In this document: in pieces, positions 1 to 7,705 of the stretch | How the letters are laid out: each line of letters starts with the position of its first letter | How positions within the stretch are numbered: the first letter of the stretch is position 1 | Assembly: GCA_019421015.1 (NCBI GenBank) | Contig: JAHZGC010000042.1 | Coordinates: forward strand, 1 to 14,197 | Source: Coriobacteriaceae bacterium | GTDB lineage: Bacteria > Actinomycetota > Coriobacteriia > Coriobacteriales > UMGS124 | Length of the DNA stretch: 14,197 nt | Direction of reading: 5' to 3' | The notes under the pieces: model-generated | What the model was told of the DNA's origin: nothing | Databases searched by the model: none | Seen by the model: the letters and a program-made list of their open reading frames with translations, nothing else | Program-made: the position numbers and the translations under genes

Positions 1-6
1 TTGCTC

Positions 7-25
7 GCCCAGCGCTTCGCTGGGC
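7..25. terminator. short GC-rich hairpin at left edge
   Basis: An 8-bp perfect inverted repeat (GCCCAGCG / CGCTGGGC) with a 3-nt loop is followed on the plus strand by TCTCTT. It could be the terminator of a plus-strand gene lying left of the window. The T-tract is interrupted, so the call is weak, and no gene is visible to its left. Confidence 0.35.
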
Positions 26-80
26 TCTCTTACACCACACTTGCGCGCGCTACCATACTACTGTCCGCATCTGCCAAACA

Positions 81-138
81 AAGCAGGTTTTTCTGGTAAT
101 TTTCCTAGCGGAGAAACCCTTGCCAGGAAAACCTGCTT
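81..138. terminator. 16-bp inverted repeat, probable terminator for the AOR gene
   Basis: Arms at 81-96 and 123-138 are complementary over 16 bp with a single G.U-type mismatch, separated by a 26-nt loop that has smaller self-complementary runs. On the minus strand the right-hand flank reads GCTTTGTTTG, a usable U-rich tail for the AOR transcript. On the plus strand the flank is ATTTTGG. It lies about 140 nt beyond the AOR stop codon. It may act in both directions, or it may be a mobile palindrome. Confidence 0.45.
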
Positions 139-144
139 ATTTTG

Positions 145-195
145 GCCCCTCGCGCCCCTCGCGCCCCTCGCGCCCCTCGCGCCCCTCGCGCCCTC
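145..195. repeat. 9-bp tandem repeat GCCCCTCGC, five full copies plus a partial
   Basis: Five perfect head-to-tail copies of GCCCCTCGC run from 145 to 189, followed by GCCCTC at 190-195. The repeat lies between the two inverted repeats downstream of the AOR gene and is not inside a supported gene. It is a short-unit tandem repeat whose copy number could vary between strains. Confidence 0.85.
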
Positions 196-247
196 AAGGC
201 GCGGCCGGCCTGCGACCCCATTGGGACCGCTGAGCCGGCCGCGCCTT
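196..247. terminator. 14-bp perfect inverted repeat downstream of the AOR gene
   Basis: Arms at 196-209 and 234-247 are perfectly complementary over 14 bp (core GGCGCGGCCGGC), with a 24-nt loop. On the plus strand the right arm runs into TTTTA. On the minus strand, the direction of the AOR gene, the tail is only TTGAG. The position 29 nt past the AOR stop fits a terminator or an RNA 3'-end stabilising hairpin. Confidence 0.5.
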
Positions 248-275
248 TTACTCTCGCGCGTTCCTTATCGGTTTC

Positions 276-2459
276 CTACGCCGCGTTCTTCTTGTCGGCG
301 CCGTCCTCCTTGGCGGCATCGCTGCCCTCGCTCGCATCGCCCTTCTCAGGCGGCAGCAGGCCCAGGCTCGCCAGCTCGTCCTTCACGTCCGAGAGGCCGT
401 AGTAGTCGAGGCACTCGGCGGTGGGGCAGCCGTACTCCTCGTCCCAGCCGAACTCCTTGTACACCATGGTCAGGGCGTTCTGGAAGTCCTCGCGCTCCAT
501 CTTGTCGGTACCGGCGGTAAAGGGCTCGATGTCGGGGTCCTTCTCGAACACCCACTCGGTGATCACGTCGTGGTTGTTGCGCAGGTCGTAGGTGCCCATG
601 CCGCGCACGTCGTTGGCGCGCTGCAGGGTCATGATGGCCGCGCCGGCCTTGTAGAGCTCGTCGGTGGTGTAGTCGGTGCCGCACACGGCGTTCATGAACT
701 TGGCCTCGAGGTCAAGGTCGCCGCGGTAGTTGCGCTGCTTGGTGGGGCTCATGGTCATGGGCCACACCCAGTTGCACAGGCACAGCGAGTCGTGCAGGTT
801 GTCGGTCACGATGCTCCACCAGGCAAACTTGGCCTTGTGCTCGTTCATGGGCGTGTAGTTCTTGTCCAGGTCGATGGCGTCGGCGCCACCCCAGACCTCC
901 TCGGCAATCTGCTGCTTGATCTCAAAGGGCAGGCCGCAGCCCTGGAAGTTCACGGCGGAGTGGATCATGTCGTCGCGGTTGTACATCATGTTGTACACGC
1001 CGCCCACCTGGCCGAAGCACTCGATGGCGTGGTGCACGGGCCAGCCGCGGTAGTTGATCAGGGTCGACTGGGGGTTGTCGAACCAGCCCATGTCGTCCCA
1101 ACGCTCGCACCAGACCAGAGGGCCGTAACCCAGCTGCGAGATCTCGTACTTGTTGCTTGCGATCATGTTGAGGATCTGCAGGTAGGTCTCGGGGTTCTTG
1201 GTCTCCTCCTCCAGGCCCGACCAGTCGATCATGGCGTACTCCTCGGGCGGTAGCACGCGCTCAAAGATGCCCTCGACGTAGCAGTGGGGGATGTCGCGGT
1301 AGAGCTGGGCATAGTTGCACCACAGGCCCAGGTCGTCCACCGTGGTACCGATCGCGCAGTTCCAGGTGATGAAGTCCTCGTCGTCCATGTTCCAGCCCAG
1401 GATGCCCTTGGAGTAGAGCATCGGGAAGTTGGGCACGCAGGTGTTGCCGGCGATCTCGTAGCCGCCGGCGGCCTTGGAGCTGGGAACGCGCAGGTCGCTG
1501 TAGCAGTGGATGGGGCAGCCAAAGCAGCCGTTCATCTTGATGGTGTACTTGGCAGCCATCTGGGTCTGGTCCTTCTTGGCCTTCATGCAGCGGTAGCCCA
1601 CGGTGTTGAGCTCATAGGGCTTGGGCTCGCCGGTGTCGATGGGGCCGCCCTCGGCTGCGCCCCACATGAGGCCGTTCTCGGCCGTCCAACGCGAGCCGGC
1701 GTCGTAGTACTCGGCCCAGGCCTGCTGGGTGCAGGGGACCACGTGGTTGTTGTTGGAGCCCACGATCTCGCCGATCATGTAGTCGGAGAGGTCCGCGACC
1801 TCCTGCGGGTCGGCCACGTAGACGCTGCCGTTGCCTTCGGCCACGATAGCCTTGAGCTTCTTGGAGCCCATGACCGCGCCCAGGCCCGCGCCGGCGCTGT
1901 GGTTGCGCGAGTTGATGAGGCAGGCGTAGGGGAGCAGGTTCTCGCCGGCGGGGCCGATGGTGGCCACGCAGGCCTCGTTTCCGCAGAGTTGGTTCAGGAT
2001 GTCGGTGGTGTCGCGGGTGCCCAGGCCCCAGACGGGCGTGGCGTCCTCAACGGTGACGTCGCCATCCTTGATATGGATGTAGACGGGGGTGTCGCTCATG
2101 CCCTCGACGATGAGCGCGTCCCAGCCGGCAAGCTTGATGCGCGCGCCGAGCATGCCGCCGCAGTGCGACTCGACCACGAGGTTGTCGGTGGTGTAGGGAG
2201 AAAGCGAGCAGATGGTCATGCGGCCGGCCAGGGGTACGCCCGATGCGGTGAGCGGGCCCACCGCGTAGACGATCTTGCTCTCAGCCGAGAAGGGGTCGGT
2301 GCCAGCGGGCACCTCGTCGTACATGATCTTGTTGCCCAGGCCCATACCGCCGATCAGGAACTGGTACGGCTCGCTGGACTCCACGGTCACGTCGCCGGTG
2401 GTCAGGTTGACGCGGGCCATCTTGCCGGTCCAACCATACGAAACCTTGTCGTTAGCCAT
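276..2459 (-). CDS. aldehyde:ferredoxin oxidoreductase family protein (tungsten/molybdenum pterin, [4Fe-4S])
   Basis: This is a 727-residue AOR-family enzyme. Seen: an N-terminal glycine-rich segment (GGMGLGN, residues 37-43), the family-typical stretch from GPAGEN (169-174) through SRNHSAGAG (184-192) to GSKKLKAI (198-205), and CFGCPIHC (C312, C315, C319). A distal cysteine pair at C560/C562 (DSLCLCNW) supplies the fourth ligand of the cubane. Family knowledge: such enzymes oxidise aldehydes to acids, or reduce acids, with a bis-pterin W or Mo and pass electrons to ferredoxin. The protein is about 100 residues longer than archaeal AOR, nearer E. coli YdhV in size. It ends in a charged Asp/Glu/Lys/Ala tail (705-727). 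No signal peptide is visible, so it is probably cytoplasmic. The ATG is preceded by AGGAG on the minus strand (2466-2475). It is transcribed divergently from a Tat-exported polyferredoxin. The substrate is unknown. Confidence 0.93.
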   Translation of the reverse strand: MANDKVSYGWTGKMARVNLTTGDVTVESSEPYQFLIGGMGLGNKIMYDEVPAGTDPFSAESKIVYAVGPLTASGVPLAGRMTICSLSPYTTDNLVVESHCGGMLGARIKLAGWDALIVEGMSDTPVYIHIKDGDVTVEDATPVWGLGTRDTTDILNQLCGNEACVATIGPAGENLLPYACLINSRNHSAGAGLGAVMGSKKLKAIVAEGNGSVYVADPQEVADLSDYMIGEIVGSNNNHVVPCTQQAWAEYYDAGSRWTAENGLMWGAAEGGPIDTGEPKPYELNTVGYRCMKAKKDQTQMAAKYTIKMNGCFGCPIHCYSDLRVPSSKAAGGYEIAGNTCVPNFPMLYSKGILGWNMDDEDFITWNCAIGTTVDDLGLWCNYAQLYRDIPHCYVEGIFERVLPPEEYAMIDWSGLEEETKNPETYLQILNMIASNKYEISQLGYGPLVWCERWDDMGWFDNPQSTLINYRGWPVHHAIECFGQVGGVYNMMYNRDDMIHSAVNFQGCGLPFEIKQQIAEEVWGGADAIDLDKNYTPMNEHKAKFAWWSIVTDNLHDSLCLCNWVWPMTMSPTKQRNYRGDLDLEAKFMNAVCGTDYTTDELYKAGAAIMTLQRANDVRGMGTYDLRNNHDVITEWVFEKDPDIEPFTAGTDKMEREDFQNALTMVYKEFGWDEEYGCPTAECLDYYGLSDVKDELASLGLLPPEKGDASEGSDAAKEDGADKKNAA

Positions 2460-2818
2460 GTCCTACTCTCCTCTTGCCTTGCCTTCCTCTATAAGAAGGC
2501 GCCGTGTCATGTACCGAGAGTGTGTGCGAAGGACGTTCGGCTTGCCAGACGAGGCGTTGTGCACCTTGCTTGGCGGCGTTGTACCCCTCCCAAATACATT
2601 TACATAACGTCAAAAATGTCCCCTTTTGGAGGGTAATTTTGGTTATGGCCGTCAAATTTGCCCCAAAACAAAAAATTCCCCGAATGAGGGGAGTATGGAG
2701 TCGGGCCCGAATGGTTACACCTAGAGCCGTGCGAAGGAAACGGTTCGAACAGACGAGAGGGCGTGCGCGAGTAATTACACCGTATACAACATGTTCCAGT
2801 TCGGAGAGGGGACATACG
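2460..2818. promoter_or_regulatory. divergent intergenic region between the AOR gene and operon A
   Basis: This 359-bp gap must carry the promoters for both directions, and its central part (about 2590-2700) is AT-richer than its surroundings. Seen: CGTCAA occurs at 2608-2613 and 2650-2655, reading TTGACG on the minus strand, which is -35-like for the AOR, although no good -10 follows at 17 nt. There is a hairpin TCCCC/GGGGA with a 6-nt loop at 2677-2692 and a perfect 10-bp palindrome TCGGGCCCGA at 2701-2710. TTACACC occurs twice, near 2715 and 2775. These are candidate operator sites. No regulator gene is present in the window. Confidence 0.45.
2803..2811 (+). promoter_or_regulatory. ribosome binding site fixing the polyferredoxin start
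   Basis: GGAGAGGGG lies 7 nt before the ATG at 2819. This decides against the in-frame upstream ATG at 2504, which would add 105 residues of unlike composition and place the Tat signal far inside the protein. Confidence 0.75.
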
Positions 2819-3883
2819 ATGGCTGGAAACGGTTCTGATATTCGCGAGGCCACCTCACAGGTGTCCAACGGTTCTGCGGCCCCCGTTGCCCAGGAGCCTA
2901 CCAACAACGCGACCTCGTCCAACGACAAGAAGGCAAAAAAGGTTGCGCCCAAGGTCTTTAGCCGCCGCCAGGCCGTGGTTGGAGGCGTCGGCATAGGCGT
3001 CGTGGGCCTTATCGCCGGTGGCGTGCTCGCCAAGTGGGGCGTCGTCGAAGACGCCGTCGCCGCAGGGCGCATCGACCTCAACACCACCCCTACCAAACTG
3101 ATCGTCACCGACCGCGCCCGCTGCTCGGGCTGCCAGCGCTGCGAGATCGCCTGCTCGCTCAAGAACGACGGCCGGGCAAGCCATGCCAGCTCCCGTATCC
3201 ATGTGTGGCAGAACTACAACTGGGGCCATGGCCAGGATTCCGGCGACGGCGTCTACGGCAACTGCGAGTTCACGGTCGAGAACTGCAAGCAGTGCAAGGA
3301 CGCCGCGTGCATGAGGGCGTGCCCCGTGCATGCCATCGCCCCCGACAAAGAGAGCGGCGCGCGCGTCATCGACCCCGACAAATGCATCGGCTGCGGCGCC
3401 TGCAACGCCGCGTGCCCGTGGCATATGCCCAAGCTCGACCCCGAGACCAACGTCTCCAACAAGTGCATCGCCTGCGGCCGCTGCGCCGAGCAGTGCCCCA
3501 ACGGCGCCATCAAGCTCGTCGACTGGAAGGACATCGCCCAGGAGGCCATCGACCAGGGGCTTGTCTCTACCTGGGGCCTCTTCAACGCCGAGGAGCTCGA
3601 CCTGAGCGCCACCGAGCAGTCGACCAACACCCCGCAGGACTACGAGGAGAAGTACCTGGCCGCCAAGGCCAAGGCCGCCGAAGAAAAGGCACAGGCCGAG
3701 GCCGAGAAGGCCAAGCAGGAGGCCGCTGCGGCTGCGGTGGACGAGGCCAAGGCCGCCGACGACGCCGAGGCCGAGAAGGCCGACGAGGAGAAGGACGCCT
3801 CCAAGGACGCCAAGGGCGACGACGCCAAAGCCGAAGGCAAGGCAGATGGGACGGAGAAACCTGCGGGGGAGAAGGCCGCCTAA
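2819..3883 (+). CDS. Tat-signal 4Fe-4S polyferredoxin with charged C-terminal tail
   Basis: This 354-residue exported electron carrier has a twin-arginine signal after an unusually long polar lead: FSRRQAVVGG at 47-56, then a hydrophobic stretch to about 71. Four cysteine clusters follow: C102/105/108/112, C156/159/164/168, C189/192/195/199 and C216/219/222/226, enough for four [4Fe-4S] centres, as in HybA, YdhX or DmsB-type subunits. Residues about 279-354 are a low-complexity Ala/Lys/Glu/Asp tail, probably helical or disordered, echoing the shorter tail of the divergent AOR. The gene is first in operon A, 79 bp before the molybdopterin gene. It could transfer electrons for the operon A complex or pair with the AOR, as Tat-type ferredoxins accompany AOR homologues in the E. 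coli ydh cluster. Which partner it serves is unresolved. Confidence 0.88.
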   Translation: MAGNGSDIREATSQVSNGSAAPVAQEPTNNATSSNDKKAKKVAPKVFSRRQAVVGGVGIGVVGLIAGGVLAKWGVVEDAVAAGRIDLNTTPTKLIVTDRARCSGCQRCEIACSLKNDGRASHASSRIHVWQNYNWGHGQDSGDGVYGNCEFTVENCKQCKDAACMRACPVHAIAPDKESGARVIDPDKCIGCGACNAACPWHMPKLDPETNVSNKCIACGRCAEQCPNGAIKLVDWKDIAQEAIDQGLVSTWGLFNAEELDLSATEQSTNTPQDYEEKYLAAKAKAAEEKAQAEAEKAKQEAAAAAVDEAKAADDAEAEKADEEKDASKDAKGDDAKAEGKADGTEKPAGEKAA

Positions 3884-3962
3884 TCGGCTGCGCCACCCCC
3901 TGGTACTTCCGAACCCCGCGTGCGGCCCCTTGAGGTACCGCACCCTATGAAAGGACCCTACC

Positions 3963-6125
3963 GTGTTGGACTTCACGCTTTCTCGGCGTGCGTTCGTGGG
4001 ATGCGCCGGCGGCGCCCTCGCGCTCGCGGCTGCCGGCGGCGTCGCCTTGGGATCCACGACCAAAAACGGTCATCCGGTCTATCCCACCCGCGACGAGCTG
4101 GACACCTGGTCTGCGAACGGCCTGTGCTCCGCCTGCCCCAACCTTTGCTCCTACGCCGCCTACGTCAACGATTCCAAAGTCGGCAAGCTCATCGCCAACG
4201 GCGCGCACCCCAATACGCGCGGCAGCCTGTGCGCCCGCGGCTACGCGGCCAGCAAGACCGCCTATGCCCCCGACCGCCTGACCGAGCCCCAGCGCCGTGA
4301 CGCCTCAGGTAACTTCGCGGCCGTGAGCTGGGACGACGCCCTCAGCGCCATCGGCAGCTCCTTTGCCCAGGCCGCCGAGCGCAACGCCGCCTCGGTAGCT
4401 GCGATCCACGGTGTCGAGCCCACCGCCGCGTTCTACAGCGCACGGCTCATGGCCGCGCTGGGGAGCGCCAACGTCTACACCGACCCCGCCTCCGCCGACG
4501 CCTCCAAGCTCGCCGGCTACGCCCAGGTCATCGGCGCCACCGGCTGGGCCGCCGACGCCGCCAAGACCAAGATGATGCTCGTCTTGGGCGAGGACCCCAC
4601 GGGCATGTCGCCTGTCGAGACCGCACAGCTCAAGGCCGCCAAGGACGCCGGGGCTACCGTGGTCTACGCCGGCCCCGTGCTCACCGGTGCCTCGGTGCTC
4701 GCCACCGAGTGGGTGCCGGTGGCCCAGGGTGCCCAGCTGGCCCTCGTGCTCGCCCTGTGCAACCGCCTCGTGGCCGAAGACGCCTACGACGCCGATTTCG
4801 TGGCAGCCAACGCCGCCGGCTTCGATGCCTTCGCCGAAGGCGTCGCCGCCTACACGCCCCAATGGGCCGAAGACGTGGCCGGTGTGCCTGCGGCCACCGT
4901 TGTGCGCCTGGCATCGCAGCTCGCCGACGCCGCCCCCGCCGCCCTCGTGGCCGACGGCGGCCTCGGTGCGAGCGGTGTGGCGAACTCCGGCGAGCTCGCC
5001 CGCGCCGTCTGCGCCCTCAACACCTTGCTCGGCTGCTGGAACCAGCCCGGCGGTGCCCTGCTCAACCGGACGATCGCCGCTGCCGACCTGGGCGACCTTG
5101 CCCTTGAGACCCCCACGGCCGCCTGCAGCGCAGCTGAGCTCTACCCGCTTGCCGCCCCCGGCGTCGGCAGCGCCGTCGCGGCCGTAGAGTCCGGCGAGCT
5201 CGGGGCCCTGTTGCTCGTTGACTCCGACATTGCCGGCGACGGCGGCAGCGCGTCTAAGATCGCCCAGGCCCTTGGGAAGATCGGCTGCGTCGTGGCTCTT
5301 GACTGGCGCATGAGCGACACCGCCAAGCTGGCCGACTGGGTCCTGCCTGTGGCCGCCCCCCTCGAGTTCGAGGGCATGCCTGCCTTTATCGACGCCCCCA
5401 CCCCCGTCGTCGCCTTCGGCGACCAGGCCATCGAGCCGGCGGTCGAGGGGCCGCGCAGCGTGAGCTCCGTGATCGAGGGCATCGCCGACGCCGCCGGCGT
5501 GGGTGCCGCCTTCGAGGCCGGCCTCGAGGCGTTTGCCGAGGCCGAGCTGGCCGGTACCGGCATCACCCTCGCCGCCCTGCGCAAGAACGGCACCCTGGCC
5601 GTGTCCAACAGCGGCTTCTCCTACGGCGTCTACGACCTCGCCACGCCGTCGGGCTCCTTCGAGCTTGCCTCCGACGCCTGCGCCGCTGCCGGCCTCACCG
5701 CAGCCCCCGGCTGGGTCGCGCCCGATCTCTACCTCGACGACGAGCACGTCAACGTCATGGTCCTCTCGCTGCCCACCCAGACCGGCACCGCCACGGCTGC
5801 CGTGCCCGGTCTTGCCGCCGTGGCCGACGCCTACGACCTGGGACGCCTGTGGATCAACGCCGCCCAGGCCGCCAAGCTCGGCGTGGCCGACGCTGACACG
5901 GTCGAGATCATGACCTCGGACGGGCGTCAGGCGCGCGGCCGCGTCATGGTCACCGAGCGGGTCGTGCCCGGGCTGATCGTCGTGCCTGCGGGCTTCTCCG
6001 CCGCAGACGCCGAGTCCGGTCGTGCCGTGAACGCGGCCGAGCTGGCGAGCGACACCCTCGAGAAAGGCTACGGTGCGCCCGTGACGCGCTCCGTGACCGC
6101 CGTCGTCAAGAAAGCTGGTGCATGA
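3963..6125 (+). CDS. molybdopterin oxidoreductase, PsrA/PhsA-like catalytic subunit (operon A)
   Basis: This is a 720-residue DMSO-reductase superfamily protein. The start is GTG at 3963, with AAAGGA 8 nt upstream. The Tat signal is LSRRAFVG at 6-13 followed by an Ala-rich hydrophobic run. A [4Fe-4S] site is formed by C55, C58, C62 and C90. The middle region (YTPQWAEDVAGVPA, then LNTLLGCWNQPGGALL) matches the PsrA/PhsA/formate-dehydrogenase pattern. The C-terminal pterin-binding domain includes LWINAAQAAKLGVADADTVE. Length is close to PsrA (about 760). The usual Cys/Sec/Ser metal ligand is not found where expected. By hand alignment (SVC of PhsA against SAD here) Asp179 falls at that position, so thiosulfate or polysulfide activity should not be assumed. 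The stop overlaps the next ATG by 4 nt. The substrate is unknown. Confidence 0.9.
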   Translation: MLDFTLSRRAFVGCAGGALALAAAGGVALGSTTKNGHPVYPTRDELDTWSANGLCSACPNLCSYAAYVNDSKVGKLIANGAHPNTRGSLCARGYAASKTAYAPDRLTEPQRRDASGNFAAVSWDDALSAIGSSFAQAAERNAASVAAIHGVEPTAAFYSARLMAALGSANVYTDPASADASKLAGYAQVIGATGWAADAAKTKMMLVLGEDPTGMSPVETAQLKAAKDAGATVVYAGPVLTGASVLATEWVPVAQGAQLALVLALCNRLVAEDAYDADFVAANAAGFDAFAEGVAAYTPQWAEDVAGVPAATVVRLASQLADAAPAALVADGGLGASGVANSGELARAVCALNTLLGCWNQPGGALLNRTIAAADLGDLALETPTAACSAAELYPLAAPGVGSAVAAVESGELGALLLVDSDIAGDGGSASKIAQALGKIGCVVALDWRMSDTAKLADWVLPVAAPLEFEGMPAFIDAPTPVVAFGDQAIEPAVEGPRSVSSVIEGIADAAGVGAAFEAGLEAFAEAELAGTGITLAALRKNGTLAVSNSGFSYGVYDLATPSGSFELASDACAAAGLTAAPGWVAPDLYLDDEHVNVMVLSLPTQTGTATAAVPGLAAVADAYDLGRLWINAAQAAKLGVADADTVEIMTSDGRQARGRVMVTERVVPGLIVVPAGFSAADAESGRAVNAAELASDTLEKGYGAPVTRSVTAVVKKAGA

Positions 6126-6664
6126 TGGCCCGCTACGGAATGCTTATCGACACCCGTGCGTGCACCGGGTGCGGGACCTGCCGCGCGGCCTGCCAGAGCC
6201 AAAACGGCCTGGGGCCCGAGGAGTCCTTCATCACCTACTACATTCGTGAGCACGGTACCTATCCCAACGCCTCGGTGGAGTTCGTCCCGACCCAGTGCAT
6301 GCACTGCGACGACGCTCCCTGCGTGGCCGTGTGCCCGACCGGCGCGAGCTATGTGAGCGACTCGGGCATCGTCGAGATCGACCAGGGCCGTTGCATCGGC
6401 TGCAAGTACTGCATGGCCGCCTGCCCCTACCAGGCCCGTATCACCAACAGCGAGGGCGCGGCCGAGAAGTGCCGCTTCTGCACGGTCTCGGCCACCAACA
6501 ACGGCACGCCCATGTGCTCCTGCGTTGAGGCGTGCCCCACCGGCGCCAGGGTCTTCGGAGACCTGGACGACCCCTCCTCCGAGCTCGTGCGCCGCATCGC
6601 CGAGACGGGCGCCAAGCCCATCGCCGGCGACCTGACCAAAGCCAAGATCTTCTACGCGAGGTGA
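6122..6664 (+). CDS. 4Fe-4S electron-transfer subunit, PsrB/DmsB/NrfC-like (operon A)
   Basis: This 180-residue protein has four ferredoxin-type cysteine clusters: C14/17/20/24, C59/62/67/71, C91/94/97/101, and C117/C120 with C132 or C134 and C138. That is the standard pattern of the iron-sulfur subunit linking a Mo-pterin catalytic subunit to an NrfD membrane anchor. It has no signal peptide of its own, and subunits of this kind are normally carried across the membrane with the Tat-tagged catalytic subunit. The ATG at 6122 overlaps the preceding TGA (ATGA). A second ATG at 6125 is equally possible and would remove one residue. The coupling suggests tight stoichiometry with its neighbours. 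Confidence 0.93.
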   Translation: MMARYGMLIDTRACTGCGTCRAACQSQNGLGPEESFITYYIREHGTYPNASVEFVPTQCMHCDDAPCVAVCPTGASYVSDSGIVEIDQGRCIGCKYCMAACPYQARITNSEGAAEKCRFCTVSATNNGTPMCSCVEACPTGARVFGDLDDPSSELVRRIAETGAKPIAGDLTKAKIFYAR

Positions 6665-6669
6665 GTCCA

Positions 6670-7593
6670 ATGACGTTTACTCCCGTATGGGGAACCGAGA
6701 TTGCCTGGTACCTGTTCCTCGCAGGTCTCGGTGCCGGCGCCTATGCGTTCTCGGTGTTCGTGCAGCACTTCTATCCCGAGGCGGTCAAGACCCGCAAGTT
6801 CGCCCGCTTTGCCGCCCCGATTGTGGTCATCGTGGGCCTGGTCCTGCTTATGGTCGACGCCCGGGCCGGTTTTACGCACCCGCTGCGCTTTGCCCTTTTG
6901 TTGCACAACCCCGGCTCCGTGATGACCTGGGGCGTGATCTTCTTGGCCGCCTTCATCGTGGTGAGCCTGGTTGCCGCCCTGCCCGAGATCCTCAAGAAGC
7001 CGGTCTGGAACTGGCTGAACGTTGTGGCCGTGGCGCTCTCGTTCTGTGTGGCCGGCTACACCGGTGTGCTGCTCGGCGTGCTCAACGCGTTCCCGCTGTG
7101 GAACAACGGCGTGCTGCCCGTGCTCTTTGTGGTCTCGGCCTTCTCGACCGGTGCGGCCCTTGTGATGCTCGGCGCCCAGATCTTTGAGCCCGAGCTGGCC
7201 GAGGGCATGGTGACCCTCAAGCGCGTGCACTGGGGCATCGCCCTGGCCGAGGTCGTGCTCGTGGCCGCCCTGCTCTTTGTGACCGCCTACGCCAACGCCG
7301 TGACCAACGCCACGGTCATGAACATCGTGGCCGGTGGCTTTGCACCCCTGTTCTGGATCGGCTTTATCGGTATCGGCCTGCTGTTCCCCATCGTGACCGA
7401 GGGTTTTGAGCTCTTTGGCAAGCGCACCCTGCGCGCCCCCATGGTCGGCGGCGGCTACGCCGAGGTCCAGGTGTCCGGTGCCGTGGGTTCCCGCGTGCTC
7501 GCCATCGTGACCGAGGCCGCCGTGCTCGTGGGCGGGTTCCTGTTGAGGTATATCGTCGTTCTGGCCGCCCTCCCCGTCGCCTTCGTCGGGTAA
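6670..7593 (+). CDS. NrfD/PsrC family membrane anchor subunit (operon A)
   Basis: This 307-residue integral membrane protein has about eight hydrophobic segments (roughly 12-32, 47-64, 83-104, 116-138, 148-170, 188-210, 222-245, 274-300). Family-type motifs are LAGLGAGAYAF near the N-terminus, SVMTWGV at 83-89 and AGYTGVLLG at 128-136. NrfD/PsrC proteins bind menaquinone and exchange electrons with the ferredoxin-type subunit. The length fits the short 8-helix type. The ATG at 6670 was chosen because GAGGTGAG lies 4-5 nt upstream. Earlier in-frame codons would read through the preceding gene. It is last in operon A and is followed by palindromic elements and a terminator. Confidence 0.92.
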   Translation: MTFTPVWGTEIAWYLFLAGLGAGAYAFSVFVQHFYPEAVKTRKFARFAAPIVVIVGLVLLMVDARAGFTHPLRFALLLHNPGSVMTWGVIFLAAFIVVSLVAALPEILKKPVWNWLNVVAVALSFCVAGYTGVLLGVLNAFPLWNNGVLPVLFVVSAFSTGAALVMLGAQIFEPELAEGMVTLKRVHWGIALAEVVLVAALLFVTAYANAVTNATVMNIVAGGFAPLFWIGFIGIGLLFPIVTEGFELFGKRTLRAPMVGGGYAEVQVSGAVGSRVLAIVTEAAVLVGGFLLRYIVVLAALPVAFVG

Positions 7594-7599
7594 AGAGTT

Positions 7600-7684
7600 G
7601 CGGTTTAGCTCTCGCCGCGTTCCGCAGGGGCTCACGTACGTCCAGTACGCATCGCCCCTGCGCGCCTTGCGAGAGCTAAACCGC
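7600..7684. repeat. long palindromic element, copy 1 of a tandem pair
   Basis: The outer arms 7600-7615 and 7669-7684 are perfectly complementary over 16 bp. Inside lie GCAGGGGC (7624-7631) with GCCCCTGC (7654-7661), and CGTAC (7635-7639) with GTACG (7645-7649). It begins 6 nt after the operon A stop codon. It shares the core GGCTCAyGTAC..TCCAGTAC and GCGCCTTGCG with the neighbouring copy at 7706-7767. It resembles REP-like intergenic palindromes and could stabilise or end the operon A message. Confidence 0.8.
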
Positions 7685-7705
7685 TTAGGTAGGGGCGGAA
7701 CCTCG

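Noticed and set aside
145..195. Possible CRISPR-like repeat array
   Set aside because: The units are 9 bp and directly contiguous without spacers, so this is a simple tandem repeat.
1284..2636. Plus-strand open frame (450 codons) opposite the AOR gene
   Set aside because: It overlaps a well-supported AOR family gene in antisense and has no domain signature.
2742..2750. GGTTCGAAC, resembling a tRNA T-loop
   Set aside because: No matching T-stem, acceptor stem or anticodon arm could be assembled around it.
2504..2818. Upstream in-frame start for the polyferredoxin (105 extra residues)
   Set aside because: The extension has Arg/Cys-rich non-coding composition, would bury the Tat signal and lacks the good ribosome binding site seen at 2803-2811. 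The region is needed as a divergent promoter.
4305..5747. Antisense open frame (480 codons) opposite the operon A catalytic gene
   Set aside because: Same GC-driven shadow effect. Composition is Gly/Val/His-rich and there is no ribosome binding site.
6532..6669. Longer start for the operon A NrfD subunit
   Set aside because: These codons lie wholly within the preceding iron-sulfur gene in another frame, and a ribosome binding site is present just before the ATG at 6670.
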